From T3Sed10-241 sp036796255 (GTDB lineage: Bacteria; Bacteroidota; Bacteroidia; Flavobacteriales_D; Cryomorphaceae), in assembly GCA_036796255.1 (NCBI GenBank), contig DAIRDH010000016.1:1-62463 (forward strand): DNA of 62,463 bases, given 5' to 3'. Under the pieces are notes generated by a model. It searched no databases. It was not told the DNA's origin and worked only from the letters and a program-made list of their open reading frames with translations. Below, piece by piece: positions 34,174-42,270 of this stretch; position 1 is the stretch's first letter, and each line of letters opens with the position of its first letter. The position numbers and the translations under genes are program-made.

Positions 34174-35373
34174 CTATTTTTCGGCTTCCGCCAAAAGTTG
34201 TTTAAGCGCATCGTCATGATTTTGCAACAGCTCCTTCCAGGTGTATCTACTTGCAAGCAAACGTGCATGGGTTTGAATTATATGCCAGAGTGCTTCATCG
34301 CTAAGCAAGCGAATGATGTGCGCTACCTGTTCGCTGATATCATTGGTGATATAAAGGTGCTCAGCGCTTACCGCGTTGAGGCCCTCAACTCCAATGGGTG
34401 TGGTTACCACGGGAATGCCGCGGTACAGCGCATGGAGCAACTTCACCTTAATCCCGCTGCCAAAGCGCAGGGGAATTACAAACACGCGTGCTTTCCTGTG
34501 GTAAGGCTCCAGGTCGTCTACAAATCCTGTGAAGGTGATGGCAGCATCTCCTGCAGTAGCATCCAGCAAGCGCTTGTCGGGATTTTTGCCTATGATGTAG
34601 AAGCGGATTTCAGGCTCCTGCGATTTGAGCGCAGGCCACACTGATTTTAAGAACCACAGCAATCCATCGATATTGGCTTCCCAGGTCAGCGTGCCGACAA
34701 AGAGCAGCGCTTTTTCAGTTTCCTGAAATGATGTGGCAGGCAGTTCCAGCATGCTGTCATCGCCCAGGTGGTAAGTCACTGCACATTTGCTGCGCTCTAC
34801 CCCGATGGCAACCAGGGCATCAATGTCATTGGGTGCGGCGAGCACCAGATCAGCCCGTTTTGAATATTCTCGCTCTGCGGCCTGAATGCGTCTGGATTCA
34901 AAGCGCAGCAGGAATCTCTTCAGCGGATTGGCTTCAATTTCACTCAGCCTTTGCCACATCACGTATTCGGCATTGTGGGTGTGGAGTACCACCTTGGCAT
35001 GGGTGTGTGTAGGAACAAACTGTGCCATTTCATAGTGGTCTACTAAAATGACATCCGCAACGGGAGCCCATTTTTCCGTCAGCTTGCTGATTTCAGTTGA
35101 GGCGTTGCGGTACACGTTGAGCGTGGGCGCAAAGAGGTAGCTTTTCAGCAAATTCAAGGGCGTTCGGGGCTTTTCAACCTTCACGCCGTGTATTTCCAAT
35201 CCTGGCAATCGATGGCGGAGATTGTCCAACTCAGCAGCGTCCTCATTTTTCAGCGCGCAGATCACCCGCAGGTCAGCGTGGCGGCTCCAGTGCTCCACCA
35301 GTCTCCATGACTTGATCACACCCCCACTCGTGGGGGGATAGGGAAGCTGTGTGGTGAGAAATAGAATTTTCAT
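34174..35373 (-). CDS. Family 4-type glycosyltransferase
   Basis: 399 residues from the ATG at 35373 (MKILFLTTQLPYPPTSGGVI), the typical GT-B start with a glycine-rich loop; the frame upstream of it is not protein-like. The C-terminal half has LLFVGTLTWEANIDGLLWF, YIIGKNPDKRLL, VTFTGFVDDLEPY-like ITFTGFVDDL, and the EX7E-region stretch VIPLRFGSGIKVKLLHAL with PVVTTPIGVEGL. These enzymes move sugars from nucleotide donors to lipid-linked or surface glycans in the cytoplasm. It lies on the strand of cysC-cysD-cysN, 92 bases before them, so a glycan that is later sulfated is a reasonable inference. Confidence 0.9.
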   Translation of the reverse strand: MKILFLTTQLPYPPTSGGVIKSWRLVEHWSRHADLRVICALKNEDAAELDNLRHRLPGLEIHGVKVEKPRTPLNLLKSYLFAPTLNVYRNASTEISKLTEKWAPVADVILVDHYEMAQFVPTHTHAKVVLHTHNAEYVMWQRLSEIEANPLKRFLLRFESRRIQAAEREYSKRADLVLAAPNDIDALVAIGVERSKCAVTYHLGDDSMLELPATSFQETEKALLFVGTLTWEANIDGLLWFLKSVWPALKSQEPEIRFYIIGKNPDKRLLDATAGDAAITFTGFVDDLEPYHRKARVFVIPLRFGSGIKVKLLHALYRGIPVVTTPIGVEGLNAVSAEHLYITNDISEQVAHIIRLLSDEALWHIIQTHARLLASRYTWKELLQNHDDALKQLLAEAEK

Positions 35374-35575
35374 TTTGTCATATGGCCTTCTCCAGTGTAA
35401 ATACTGCAGAAAGCTTTTTGTACCCTTGAAATCTTGCAGCGGATGAAGTAAAACCATCCCTGCGCATTGGTTTCAAGCGCCGCAGCGAAAGTAAGAAACA
35501 TCCCAATCCTAAGCGTGATGAAGTCCGGTCAAGGCTGAAGGCTGCATTTCACATCCCAAAGCTCTGGGAAACTTC

Positions 35576-35583
35576 TACTTTTG
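35576..35583 (+). promoter_or_regulatory. Candidate -7 box upstream of cysQ
   Basis: TACTTTTG matches TAnnTTTG exactly, 84 bases before the cysQ ATG. No TTG is present at the -33 distance, so this is a partial match. Confidence 0.35.
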
Positions 35584-35667
35584 CCGCCAAGGCTGGCTTG
35601 CGCCAAATGAAATTGAAAGGGCGCTTGCTTATACTGCACAAACCAGAATTGAAAAATTGAAACGAAA

Positions 35668-36477
35668 ATGAGCTATCAGGAACCGAAAGCATTGCTTTTT
35701 CAAGCGATTATTGCTGCGATTGAGGCAGGCAGGGAAATCATGGAAGTTTACGACACCGATTTTGCGGTGGAGAGCAAAGATGACAATACGCCGCTGACAT
35801 TGGCCGACAAGCGGGCCCACCATAAAATAGTGGCGCTCCTGGCATCGACCAATCTGCCTGTGCTCAGCGAGGAGGGACGTGACATTCCTTATCAGGAACG
35901 CAGCGCCTGGAAGCGGTTTTGGATGGTAGATCCCCTCGATGGCACCAAGGAATTCGTCAAGCGCAATGGAGAGTTTACCGTCAATATTGCCCTCATCGAG
36001 AATGGGGTTTCAATAGCGGGCGTGATTTACGTCCCCGTGACCAAAGACCTTTATTTCGGTTGGGTGGATGAAATTGGGGCATTCAAACTGCCGCAATTTT
36101 TGCCGAAAGGCAGCACAGGCATGGATGACTTGTTGAAAACAGCGGTAAAGTTACCGACCGAGTTGCCTACACGCCCTTACACCGTGGTAGGAAGTCGATC
36201 ACACATGTCGCCTGAAACCACGGCTTACCTGCAAACGCTAGAGCAGGAGCATGGTGAAATCGATATCGTGTCGATGGGAAGCTCTCTGAAGATTTGCCTT
36301 GTCGCGGAGGGTTTTGCGGACATTTACCCGCGGTTTGCCCCGACCATGGAATGGGACACCGCTGCGGGACATGCCATAGCGAGCGCAGCGGGCAAGGAGA
36401 TTGTCGACAAATCTACAGGCCTTCCCATGCGGTACAATAAAGAAAACTTGCTGAACAACTGGTTTGTGGTGAGCTAG
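35668..36477 (+). CDS. cysQ: 3'(2'),5'-bisphosphate nucleotidase
   Basis: 269 residues of the inositol monophosphatase-like family. CysQ removes the 3'-phosphate of PAP, the by-product of PAPS-using enzymes, which would otherwise inhibit sulfotransferases and RNases. Metal-binding motifs are LSEEGRDI and WMVDPLDGTKEFVKRNGEF near residue 90, and APTMEWDTAAGHAI near 227. It is divergent from the glycosyltransferase-cysCDN group, which fits a shared job. The ATG at 35668 gives a family-like N-terminus. Confidence 0.95.
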   Translation: MSYQEPKALLFQAIIAAIEAGREIMEVYDTDFAVESKDDNTPLTLADKRAHHKIVALLASTNLPVLSEEGRDIPYQERSAWKRFWMVDPLDGTKEFVKRNGEFTVNIALIENGVSIAGVIYVPVTKDLYFGWVDEIGAFKLPQFLPKGSTGMDDLLKTAVKLPTELPTRPYTVVGSRSHMSPETTAYLQTLEQEHGEIDIVSMGSSLKICLVAEGFADIYPRFAPTMEWDTAAGHAIASAAGKEIVDKSTGLPMRYNKENLLNNWFVVS

Positions 36478-36509
36478 ACCTAACCCCAAAGAAGACTTGT
36501 GGGCAGGTT

Positions 36510-38150
36510 TTACCTTTTCTCAACCAATGCTTTCGGATTGTCGGTGTCAAGCGCATCCAGCGCTACCTGGAGCACATTGTCATCATCGACCATCACAGCG
36601 TAGAAACCGTCATTGCCCCATATGTTGCGTGCAATGTATGCTTTCAGTCGTGTCTGGAGCACTGTGGCAGAATGCCGTATGCCTTTTGGATCCTTATCCA
36701 CCCCTTTTTCTTCGGCGTAGTTCACAAAGGAATCAAGAAGGGCAGTATTGACCCTAAAGTCAGCGTTGAATTTTTTGTAAGAGTCAAAATTGTTCAGTCT
36801 GGATCGGTGCTGGTCGGCATAGTCAAAACCAAACTGATTGATAATGCCCCTGTAGCTCACCGCTCCGAGGTATTCAGACGCTCCAAGGGTATCGAGCCCA
36901 ACGAAGATGTCGGGGGTAATTCCACCTCCACCATATACCGTGCGGCCTCCGGGCGTGATGTAGATCAAAGAATCCGGAAGGGGTATACTGTCCGCGAACT
37001 CAAGCTCGCCGGAGGTGTAGCGTGATTCATAATCGGCTTCATAATCAATATCGCGGCCGTATGGCTTTTGAATGCTGCGACCCGTTGGGGTATAGTAGCG
37101 TGCCACGGTAAGCCGCAGGGCTGAATTGTCGCGAAGCCCCATGTGTTCTTGCACGAGGCCTTTGCCAAAGCTGCGGCGGCCTATGATGGTGCCGCGGTCA
37201 TTGTCTTGTATGGCTCCTGCCAAAATTTCAGAAGCCGATGCCGAGCCTTGGTTGATCAAAACCACGACAGGAATGTCTGCGTACTTGCCGCGCTTCTGGG
37301 CGTAGTATGATTTGCGCGGGCTGGATTTGCCCTCGGTGTATACAATAAGTTGTCCCTTTTGCAGAAATTCTTCCGAGAGCTTTACTGCAGCATCCAGATA
37401 GCCACCACCATTACCGCGCAGATCAATGATGAGGTTGTTCATGCCCTCTGATTCGAGCTGAGCCGTATGGCTCATGAATTCATCGTATGTCGTTCGGGCA
37501 AACCGGCTGATTTTGATAAAGCCGGTATTTTCGTTTAGCATTTGGCTCGTGGCCACGCTATTGAGGGGTATTTTACCACGTACTATTTCGAATGGAAGGG
37601 TGGCATTTTGCCTCAGCACGTCGACCTTGACCACTGTTTTGCTTGGACCTTTCAGCCGTTTGATCACGGCTTCATTGTCGATACCTACACCGGCAATGAG
37701 CTCACCGTCAACAGTTATGATTTTATCTCCAGCCTGAATGCCGAGCTGCTCGCTGGGCCCACCCTCAATGGCTGCTACCACCCTAACTGTGTCATTTTGT
37801 ATCAGAAATTCCACACCAATGCCTTCAAAATTGCCTTCAAGCGGCTCTGTATATCCAGCCAATTCCTCGGCTGAGATATAATAGGAGTGGGGGTCGAGAT
37901 CTTCAAGAATGGCCGCAATGGCCTTATTTACGAGCGCGTTCTTTGTAACACTATCCACATATTGATCTTCAATCAAATTGAGGATTTGCACTATTTTATC
38001 TGATGAGCTGTTACCCTTTCGGGAAATGATAATCGAGCTGCCATCCTGGTCTCCAAAATAGCTGCCAATGTATATGCCAAATACCAGCATTACCGCCAAA
38101 AAAACGGGGTAATAAATGATAAGTTTTACTCTATTGTGATTTTGATTCAT
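36510..38150 (-). CDS. S41-family C-terminal processing peptidase
   Basis: 546 residues. An N-terminal signal anchor (about residues 9-30) is followed by the S41 N-terminal helices, a PDZ domain (about 85-175, FEGIGVEFLIQNDTVRVVA, GDKIITVDGELI) and the protease core with the catalytic Ser in NQGSASASEILAGA and Lys in RSFGKGLVQEH. Such enzymes trim C-termini of periplasmic proteins and act on cell-wall hydrolases and secreted cargo. Its start overlaps the dCMP deaminase end by 20 bases, so the two are co-transcribed, an arrangement I recall from other Bacteroidota. Confidence 0.93.
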   Translation of the reverse strand: MNQNHNRVKLIIYYPVFLAVMLVFGIYIGSYFGDQDGSSIIISRKGNSSSDKIVQILNLIEDQYVDSVTKNALVNKAIAAILEDLDPHSYYISAEELAGYTEPLEGNFEGIGVEFLIQNDTVRVVAAIEGGPSEQLGIQAGDKIITVDGELIAGVGIDNEAVIKRLKGPSKTVVKVDVLRQNATLPFEIVRGKIPLNSVATSQMLNENTGFIKISRFARTTYDEFMSHTAQLESEGMNNLIIDLRGNGGGYLDAAVKLSEEFLQKGQLIVYTEGKSSPRKSYYAQKRGKYADIPVVVLINQGSASASEILAGAIQDNDRGTIIGRRSFGKGLVQEHMGLRDNSALRLTVARYYTPTGRSIQKPYGRDIDYEADYESRYTSGELEFADSIPLPDSLIYITPGGRTVYGGGGITPDIFVGLDTLGASEYLGAVSYRGIINQFGFDYADQHRSRLNNFDSYKKFNADFRVNTALLDSFVNYAEEKGVDKDPKGIRHSATVLQTRLKAYIARNIWGNDGFYAVMVDDDNVLQVALDALDTDNPKALVEKR

Positions 38151-38604
38151 ATGCCTTTAATGGAAGGTGTTCGATGTAAATACCTGCTTCGGAAAGCAGC
38201 TTCAATCCCGCACCATCTTTGTACAACTCACTAAACACGACCCTTTTGATACCAACCTGCAGAATCATTTTACTACAATCCTTGCAAGGAGACAGCGTAA
38301 GGTACAACGTGGAATTCTGCGCATTGTTGGTACTTCTTGCAACTTTTGATATTGCATTGGCCTCGGCATGCAAAACGTACCACAATGTAATTCCTTCCTT
38401 GTCTTCGCAATCATTGTCAAATCCCGATGGTGTACCATTGTAACCGTCAGAAATTATCATGCCGTTTTTTACAATGATCGCGCCAACTTTCTTTCGCGTG
38501 CAATGTGAGAGCTTGCTCCACTCTTCGGCCATGCGCAGGTAGGCAAGATCGTATCTTGTCTGTTTTTTCTTGTCATCGTAGGTGATGAGACCTTCTTTGT
38601 TCAT
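38131..38604 (-). CDS. dCMP deaminase family protein
   Basis: 157 residues. The zinc-dependent deaminase motifs are LHAEANAISK (His and catalytic Glu) and TLSPCKDCSKMI (two Cys), with SDGYNGTPSGFDNDC typical of dCMP/ComEB enzymes. It converts dCMP to dUMP for thymidylate synthesis. A -7 box TACTTTTG at 38611-38618 ends 6 bases before the ATG. It is the first gene of a two-gene unit with the S41 peptidase. Confidence 0.93.
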   Translation of the reverse strand: MNKEGLITYDDKKKQTRYDLAYLRMAEEWSKLSHCTRKKVGAIIVKNGMIISDGYNGTPSGFDNDCEDKEGITLWYVLHAEANAISKVARSTNNAQNSTLYLTLSPCKDCSKMILQVGIKRVVFSELYKDGAGLKLLSEAGIYIEHLPLKAYESKSQ

Positions 38605-38610
38605 ATTTTA

Positions 38611-38618
38611 CAAAAGTA
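38611..38618 (-). promoter_or_regulatory. Candidate -7 box of the dCMP deaminase gene
   Basis: On the minus strand TACTTTTG lies 6 bases before the ATG at 38604. A TTG occurs upstream but 28 bases away, beyond the normal spacing. If used, the mRNA would be nearly leaderless. Confidence 0.35.
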
Positions 38619-38727
38619 AAACGATAATGCCGTATACGCGTTGCCGCAAGCAGGGTTAAATTTAGTGAAAGTACGCCACTTGAATTCCGAACAGAAGGGG
38701 TGGTTGAATTTGAATATGGCCCTGATA

Positions 38728-39537
38728 TTAACCATTCCAGCCAAATTCTCTTCCTATCAATTCATAGAGCGTTTCGTTGTAAGGCCGGTAGAACTCCTTC
38801 AATTTGCTGATCGGTTCCTCATATTGACCCAACTCATTCACCCTGCTTTTGTGGGACTTGATAAGCGGCATTTCCTGAAAGGGGAGCTTGAGAAATGCGA
38901 GAATCTTGTGTTGTGTTTGCTCCCAGTCTAAATAAAGATCGCGGTTTTCGAGAATCAAGACCTGCTCAGGGGGGAAGTATTTGAAGAATCTGGAAATCTG
39001 CTCGTGGTAAATGCCACGTTCTATGTATCCTTTCGGATTGCGATCGAATGATTTGGTGCCAAAAGTTGCCAGTTCTTCCGCAACCACCTCATCAAATTTC
39101 CTGAACTCTTTGTATTGCCTGTTGGGACCATCCTTGATGTGGTGGTGGTACATGGTCCATGCCGAAAAAGCCCTTGAGGCAGGTTCACGGAGGCTGATGA
39201 TGAGTTTTAATTTCGGATTGTACGCATGCAGCCTCGCTGCCACTTCAGGGTGGTAGAGGTACATGGGCGTGGCTTCAAAGGTCAGCCCGGATTTCTTTTT
39301 GTTGTGAGGCAGCGGAAAGTAAGCATGGTATTGCCAAATTTTGCCCGCTCCATGCCACGCGTCATTGTCGAAGTAATGAATTTCCTTGGTAGTGGCGGCC
39401 TCGATATCGGGATGGGTTTGCAGCATTTGATGCAGGGCTGAGGTGCCCGCTTTCTGCGCCCCAATGATGATAAAATCAGGACCGGTCGCATAGCTGGCCT
39501 TCAACAATAAATTACGAAGTGGATTGCTTCTTTGCAT
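38728..39537 (-). CDS. PAPS-dependent sulfotransferase
   Basis: 269 residues from the ATG at 39537. The 5'-phosphosulfate loop is DFIIIGAQKAGTSALHQML (residues about 22-40), and the 3'-phosphate-binding stretch is LIISLREPASRAFSAWTMYH (about 115). The pattern with KEIHYFDND and a later GIYHEQISRFFKYFP follows carbohydrate sulfotransferases of the heparan N-sulfotransferase type. It transfers sulfate from PAPS to a sugar; the acceptor is unknown. It has no signal peptide, so it acts in the cytoplasm on nucleotide-, lipid- or glycan-linked precursors. PAPS can be supplied by cysDNC at 31-34 kb and PAP removed by cysQ. Confidence 0.9.
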   Translation of the reverse strand: MQRSNPLRNLLLKASYATGPDFIIIGAQKAGTSALHQMLQTHPDIEAATTKEIHYFDNDAWHGAGKIWQYHAYFPLPHNKKKSGLTFEATPMYLYHPEVAARLHAYNPKLKLIISLREPASRAFSAWTMYHHHIKDGPNRQYKEFRKFDEVVAEELATFGTKSFDRNPKGYIERGIYHEQISRFFKYFPPEQVLILENRDLYLDWEQTQHKILAFLKLPFQEMPLIKSHKSRVNELGQYEEPISKLKEFYRPYNETLYELIGREFGWNG

Positions 39538-39779
39538 CGACAATTTTGCGGTTCTCAGCTGTCAAGCTGCATTCAACATTGAGAGAATGGGAACGCAAAG
39601 ATGCTGGAAAACTTCAAATTGCCTGCTTCATTGCGACAATAATGCCTTATGTCAAGGCCTTCTGAGAGGAAAACCATCGCCCTGAATAAATTATCGGGCC
39701 CATACGCAACGGTCCTTTTATGGGAAATGACTGAACAACTATGTTATTGGGGTTACAGCACAGGATGCTACTTTATAAT
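39538..39779. other. Intergenic stretch without a convincing gene
   Basis: A small plus-strand frame at 39649-39876 has poor composition and runs antisense into the HicB-like gene. I see no hicA-like frame, terminator or repeat. Confidence 0.4.
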
Positions 39780-40118
39780 CTACGCATCCTTGATGACCCG
39801 CATTCTAATCGCCTCAGCGACAAGTGAATTGAGTGATGTTTTGGTTTCAAGTGCCAGGAGCGCAGCCTTTTCATGAAGCTTGGAAGATATCCTCACATTA
39901 AAGCTTCCCTTAAAGGGTTTTTCAGGTTTTATTCCGTTTGCTTCACATGTGGCCATGTATTCATCAATGGCTCCTGTGAAATCTGCATAAAGTTCCTTGC
40001 CCGTACTGCCATCATATGAAATCAGGCTTTTGATGCCGGGCACATTGCCGTAGAGTAGGTCATCTTCCTGGTTGTGTTCGATGCTGCCCGTATATGCCTT
40101 GTAAGTTAAAAGCTCCAT
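39780..40118 (-). CDS. HicB-family antitoxin-like protein, apparently without HicA
   Basis: 112 residues of the longer HicB form: an N-terminal beta-rich part (AYTGSIEHNQEDDLLYGNVP, typically degenerate RNase H-like), then KPFKGSFNVRISSKLHEKAA and LETKTSLNSLVAEAIRMRV, a ribbon-helix-helix DNA-binding end. HicB proteins neutralise the mRNA-cleaving HicA toxin and repress their own operon. No hicA frame is found within 240 bases downstream or in the 88 bases before dxs, so it is an orphan or acts as a plain repressor. The start is the ATG at 40118. Confidence 0.82.
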   Translation of the reverse strand: MELLTYKAYTGSIEHNQEDDLLYGNVPGIKSLISYDGSTGKELYADFTGAIDEYMATCEANGIKPEKPFKGSFNVRISSKLHEKAALLALETKTSLNSLVAEAIRMRVIKDA

Positions 40119-40205
40119 GTGCTCAATATTGCCTTTACCATCGGAATGGTTTAGTCAAAATTAAAAAAAAGCAACACAAAAAGGGTCTAAATCAGCACAA
40201 CAACA

Positions 40206-42152
40206 TCACCCCGCCGCGTACTTCGAAAGCTTGTTCAGCTTCTCACCAAGCATGCTCTTTGCCGCAGCAGCGATATCGGCCACGCCAAATCCAGCCTCTG
40301 CGTAGAGTTGCTCCTGGCTGCCATGTTCGTACCACTTGTCGGCCATACCGAGGCGCTTTACTTTGGCCTGGTAGCCATGGTCGGCCATGAATTCAAGCAC
40401 AGCGCTGCCCATACCACCCATGATACAACCGTCTTCAACGGTGATCACTTTGTCGAATTTGCCAAATACTTCGTGCAGCAGCAACTCGTCAATGGGTTTT
40501 GCAAAACGCATGTCGTAAACGGCAATATCGGCGCCATCGGCTTTGAGCTGCTCGGCGGCCTCAAGGGCAAAATTGCCGGGATGGCCCAGACTGAGTACTG
40601 CGAGGTCGCTGCCATTGCGCACGCGGCGCCCTGTGCCTACTTTTATTTCCTGAAAAGGGGTTTTCCACTCGGTAAGCACGCCTTCACCCCGCGGATAACG
40701 GATGGCGAAAGGCCCGCGGTCTTTGAGCTGGGCGGTGTACATCAGGTTGCGCAGCTCGCTTTCATTCATCGGGGCGCTTACCACCATATTGGGGATGCAG
40801 CGGAAGTAAGCCACATCGTAAGAGCCGTGGTGCGTAGGCCCATCGGCACCGGCAAAGCCAGCGCGGTCGAGGCAAAACACCACATTGAGGTTTTGCAAAG
40901 CCACATCGTGCACCACCTGGTCATAAGCGCGTTGCATGAAGCTGGAGTAGATGTTGCAATAGGGCAGCATGCCCTGGGTGGCGAGTCCGGCCGAGAAAGT
41001 GACAGCGTGCTGCTCAGCGATTCCCACATCAAATGCGCGGTCGGGCATGGCCTCCATCATAAACTTGAGCGATGAGCCCGTAGGCATGGCGGGGGTGATG
41101 CCCACAATCTTTTCGTTTTTCTCCGCTAATTCTACAATGCTGTAGCCAAACACATCCTGATATTTGGGCGGCTGCGGACTTTTGGGTACCACTTTGATAA
41201 TTTCACCGGTGTCTTTGTTGAAGAGACCCGGCGCATGCCATGTCGTGGGCGAGCCTGCTTCGGCGGGCTCGTAGCCTTTGCCCTTTACCGTAAGGCAATG
41301 CAATATTTTAGGGCCGGGAATGTCTTTCAAATCGCGCAGCACCTGCACGAGGTGGTTCACATCGTGGCCATCTACGGGGCCGAAATAGCGAAACTTGAGT
41401 GATTCAAACAGGTTGCTCTGCTTGAGCAGGGACGATTTTACCGCATTCTCGATTTTCTGGGCGATGAGTTGGGCATTGGGACCAAACTTGCTGATTTTGC
41501 CAAGCAGGTTCCACACTTCATCTTTCACCTTGTTGTAGGTATGTGAAGTGGTAATGTCGGTGAGGTAATCCTTGAGCGCGCCCACATTGGGGTCAATGCT
41601 CATGCAATTGTCGTTGAGGATTACGATCATGTTGGAATTCTCAGCGCCGGCGTGGTTCAGTGCTTCAAAAGCCATTCCGGCGGTCATGGCGCCGTCGCCA
41701 ATTACGGCAATGTGCTGTCTGTCCAATTCGCCTTTGAGCCTGCTGGCCACTGCCATTCCGAGTGCTCCACCGATAGAAGTTGAGGAGTGGCCCACCCCAA
41801 AGGTATCGTACTCACTCTCGCTGCGTTTGGGAAATCCACTGATGCCTTTGTACTTGCGGTTGGTGTGAAATATATCACGCCGCCCGGTGAGGATTTTATG
41901 ACCGTAGGCCTGGTGACCTACATCCCAAACAAGTTGGTCATCAGGCGTATTAAACACGTAGTGCAGGGCTACCGTGAGCTCTACCACACCGAGGCTTGCG
42001 CCAAAATGTCCTCCTTTGGTGGAAACAACATCAATGATGAAATCACGCAACTCATCGCAGACCTGCTCGAGTTCGGTTTCTTTGATCTTCTCTCGTAAAT
42101 CGCTTGGAATGTCAATTTTCCCGAGAAGGGGTCCGGCTTTGTAAGTTTCCAT
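40206..42152 (-). CDS. dxs: 1-deoxy-D-xylulose-5-phosphate synthase
   Basis: 648 residues from the ATG at 42152 (METYKAGPLLGKID); the longer frame begins with a Cys-rich stretch unlike the family. DXS joins pyruvate and glyceraldehyde 3-phosphate, the first step of the MEP isoprenoid pathway. Motifs: GHQAYGHKILTGRRD, GHSSTSIGGALGMA, the thiamine-diphosphate motif GDGAMTAGMAFEALNHAG ending in NDN, VGIAEQHAVTFSAGLA, and AGFAGADGPTHHGSYD. Isoprenoid units made here feed enzymes such as the polyprenyl synthetase at 59 kb. Confidence 0.96.
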   Translation of the reverse strand: METYKAGPLLGKIDIPSDLREKIKETELEQVCDELRDFIIDVVSTKGGHFGASLGVVELTVALHYVFNTPDDQLVWDVGHQAYGHKILTGRRDIFHTNRKYKGISGFPKRSESEYDTFGVGHSSTSIGGALGMAVASRLKGELDRQHIAVIGDGAMTAGMAFEALNHAGAENSNMIVILNDNCMSIDPNVGALKDYLTDITTSHTYNKVKDEVWNLLGKISKFGPNAQLIAQKIENAVKSSLLKQSNLFESLKFRYFGPVDGHDVNHLVQVLRDLKDIPGPKILHCLTVKGKGYEPAEAGSPTTWHAPGLFNKDTGEIIKVVPKSPQPPKYQDVFGYSIVELAEKNEKIVGITPAMPTGSSLKFMMEAMPDRAFDVGIAEQHAVTFSAGLATQGMLPYCNIYSSFMQRAYDQVVHDVALQNLNVVFCLDRAGFAGADGPTHHGSYDVAYFRCIPNMVVSAPMNESELRNLMYTAQLKDRGPFAIRYPRGEGVLTEWKTPFQEIKVGTGRRVRNGSDLAVLSLGHPGNFALEAAEQLKADGADIAVYDMRFAKPIDELLLHEVFGKFDKVITVEDGCIMGGMGSAVLEFMADHGYQAKVKRLGMADKWYEHGSQEQLYAEAGFGVADIAAAAKSMLGEKLNKLSKYAAG

Positions 42153-42185
42153 GTATGCGTGTGGTAGTGTATGAGTAGGCTTTAA

Positions 42186-42193
42186 CAAAAGTA
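42186..42193 (-). promoter_or_regulatory. Candidate dxs -7 box inside the efflux-operon terminator tail
   Basis: TACTTTTG on the minus strand matches TAnnTTTG, 33 bases before the dxs ATG. It directly follows the T-rich tail of the terminator at 42200-42239. No good -33 element is seen. Confidence 0.4.
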
Positions 42194-42199
42194 AAAAAT

Positions 42200-42239
42200 A
42201 AATGTTGCAGACCGTCATGTTTGACTGCCTGCAACATTT
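42200..42239 (-). terminator. Terminator of the RND efflux operon
   Basis: An 11-base perfect inverted repeat (42200-42210 with 42229-42239) encloses a second 4-base stem (42214-42217 with 42222-42225). On the minus strand it begins 31 bases after the permease stop codon and is followed by a T-rich run. Confidence 0.75.
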
Positions 42240-42270
42240 ACACAAATTTTGGACTGGGAATGGCTCCCTT

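Noticed and set aside
39649..39876. 75-codon plus frame near the HicB-like gene as a possible HicA
   Set aside because: Wrong strand and no HicA features (no GSH motif or basic dsRNA-like fold); half of it is antisense to the HicB-like gene.
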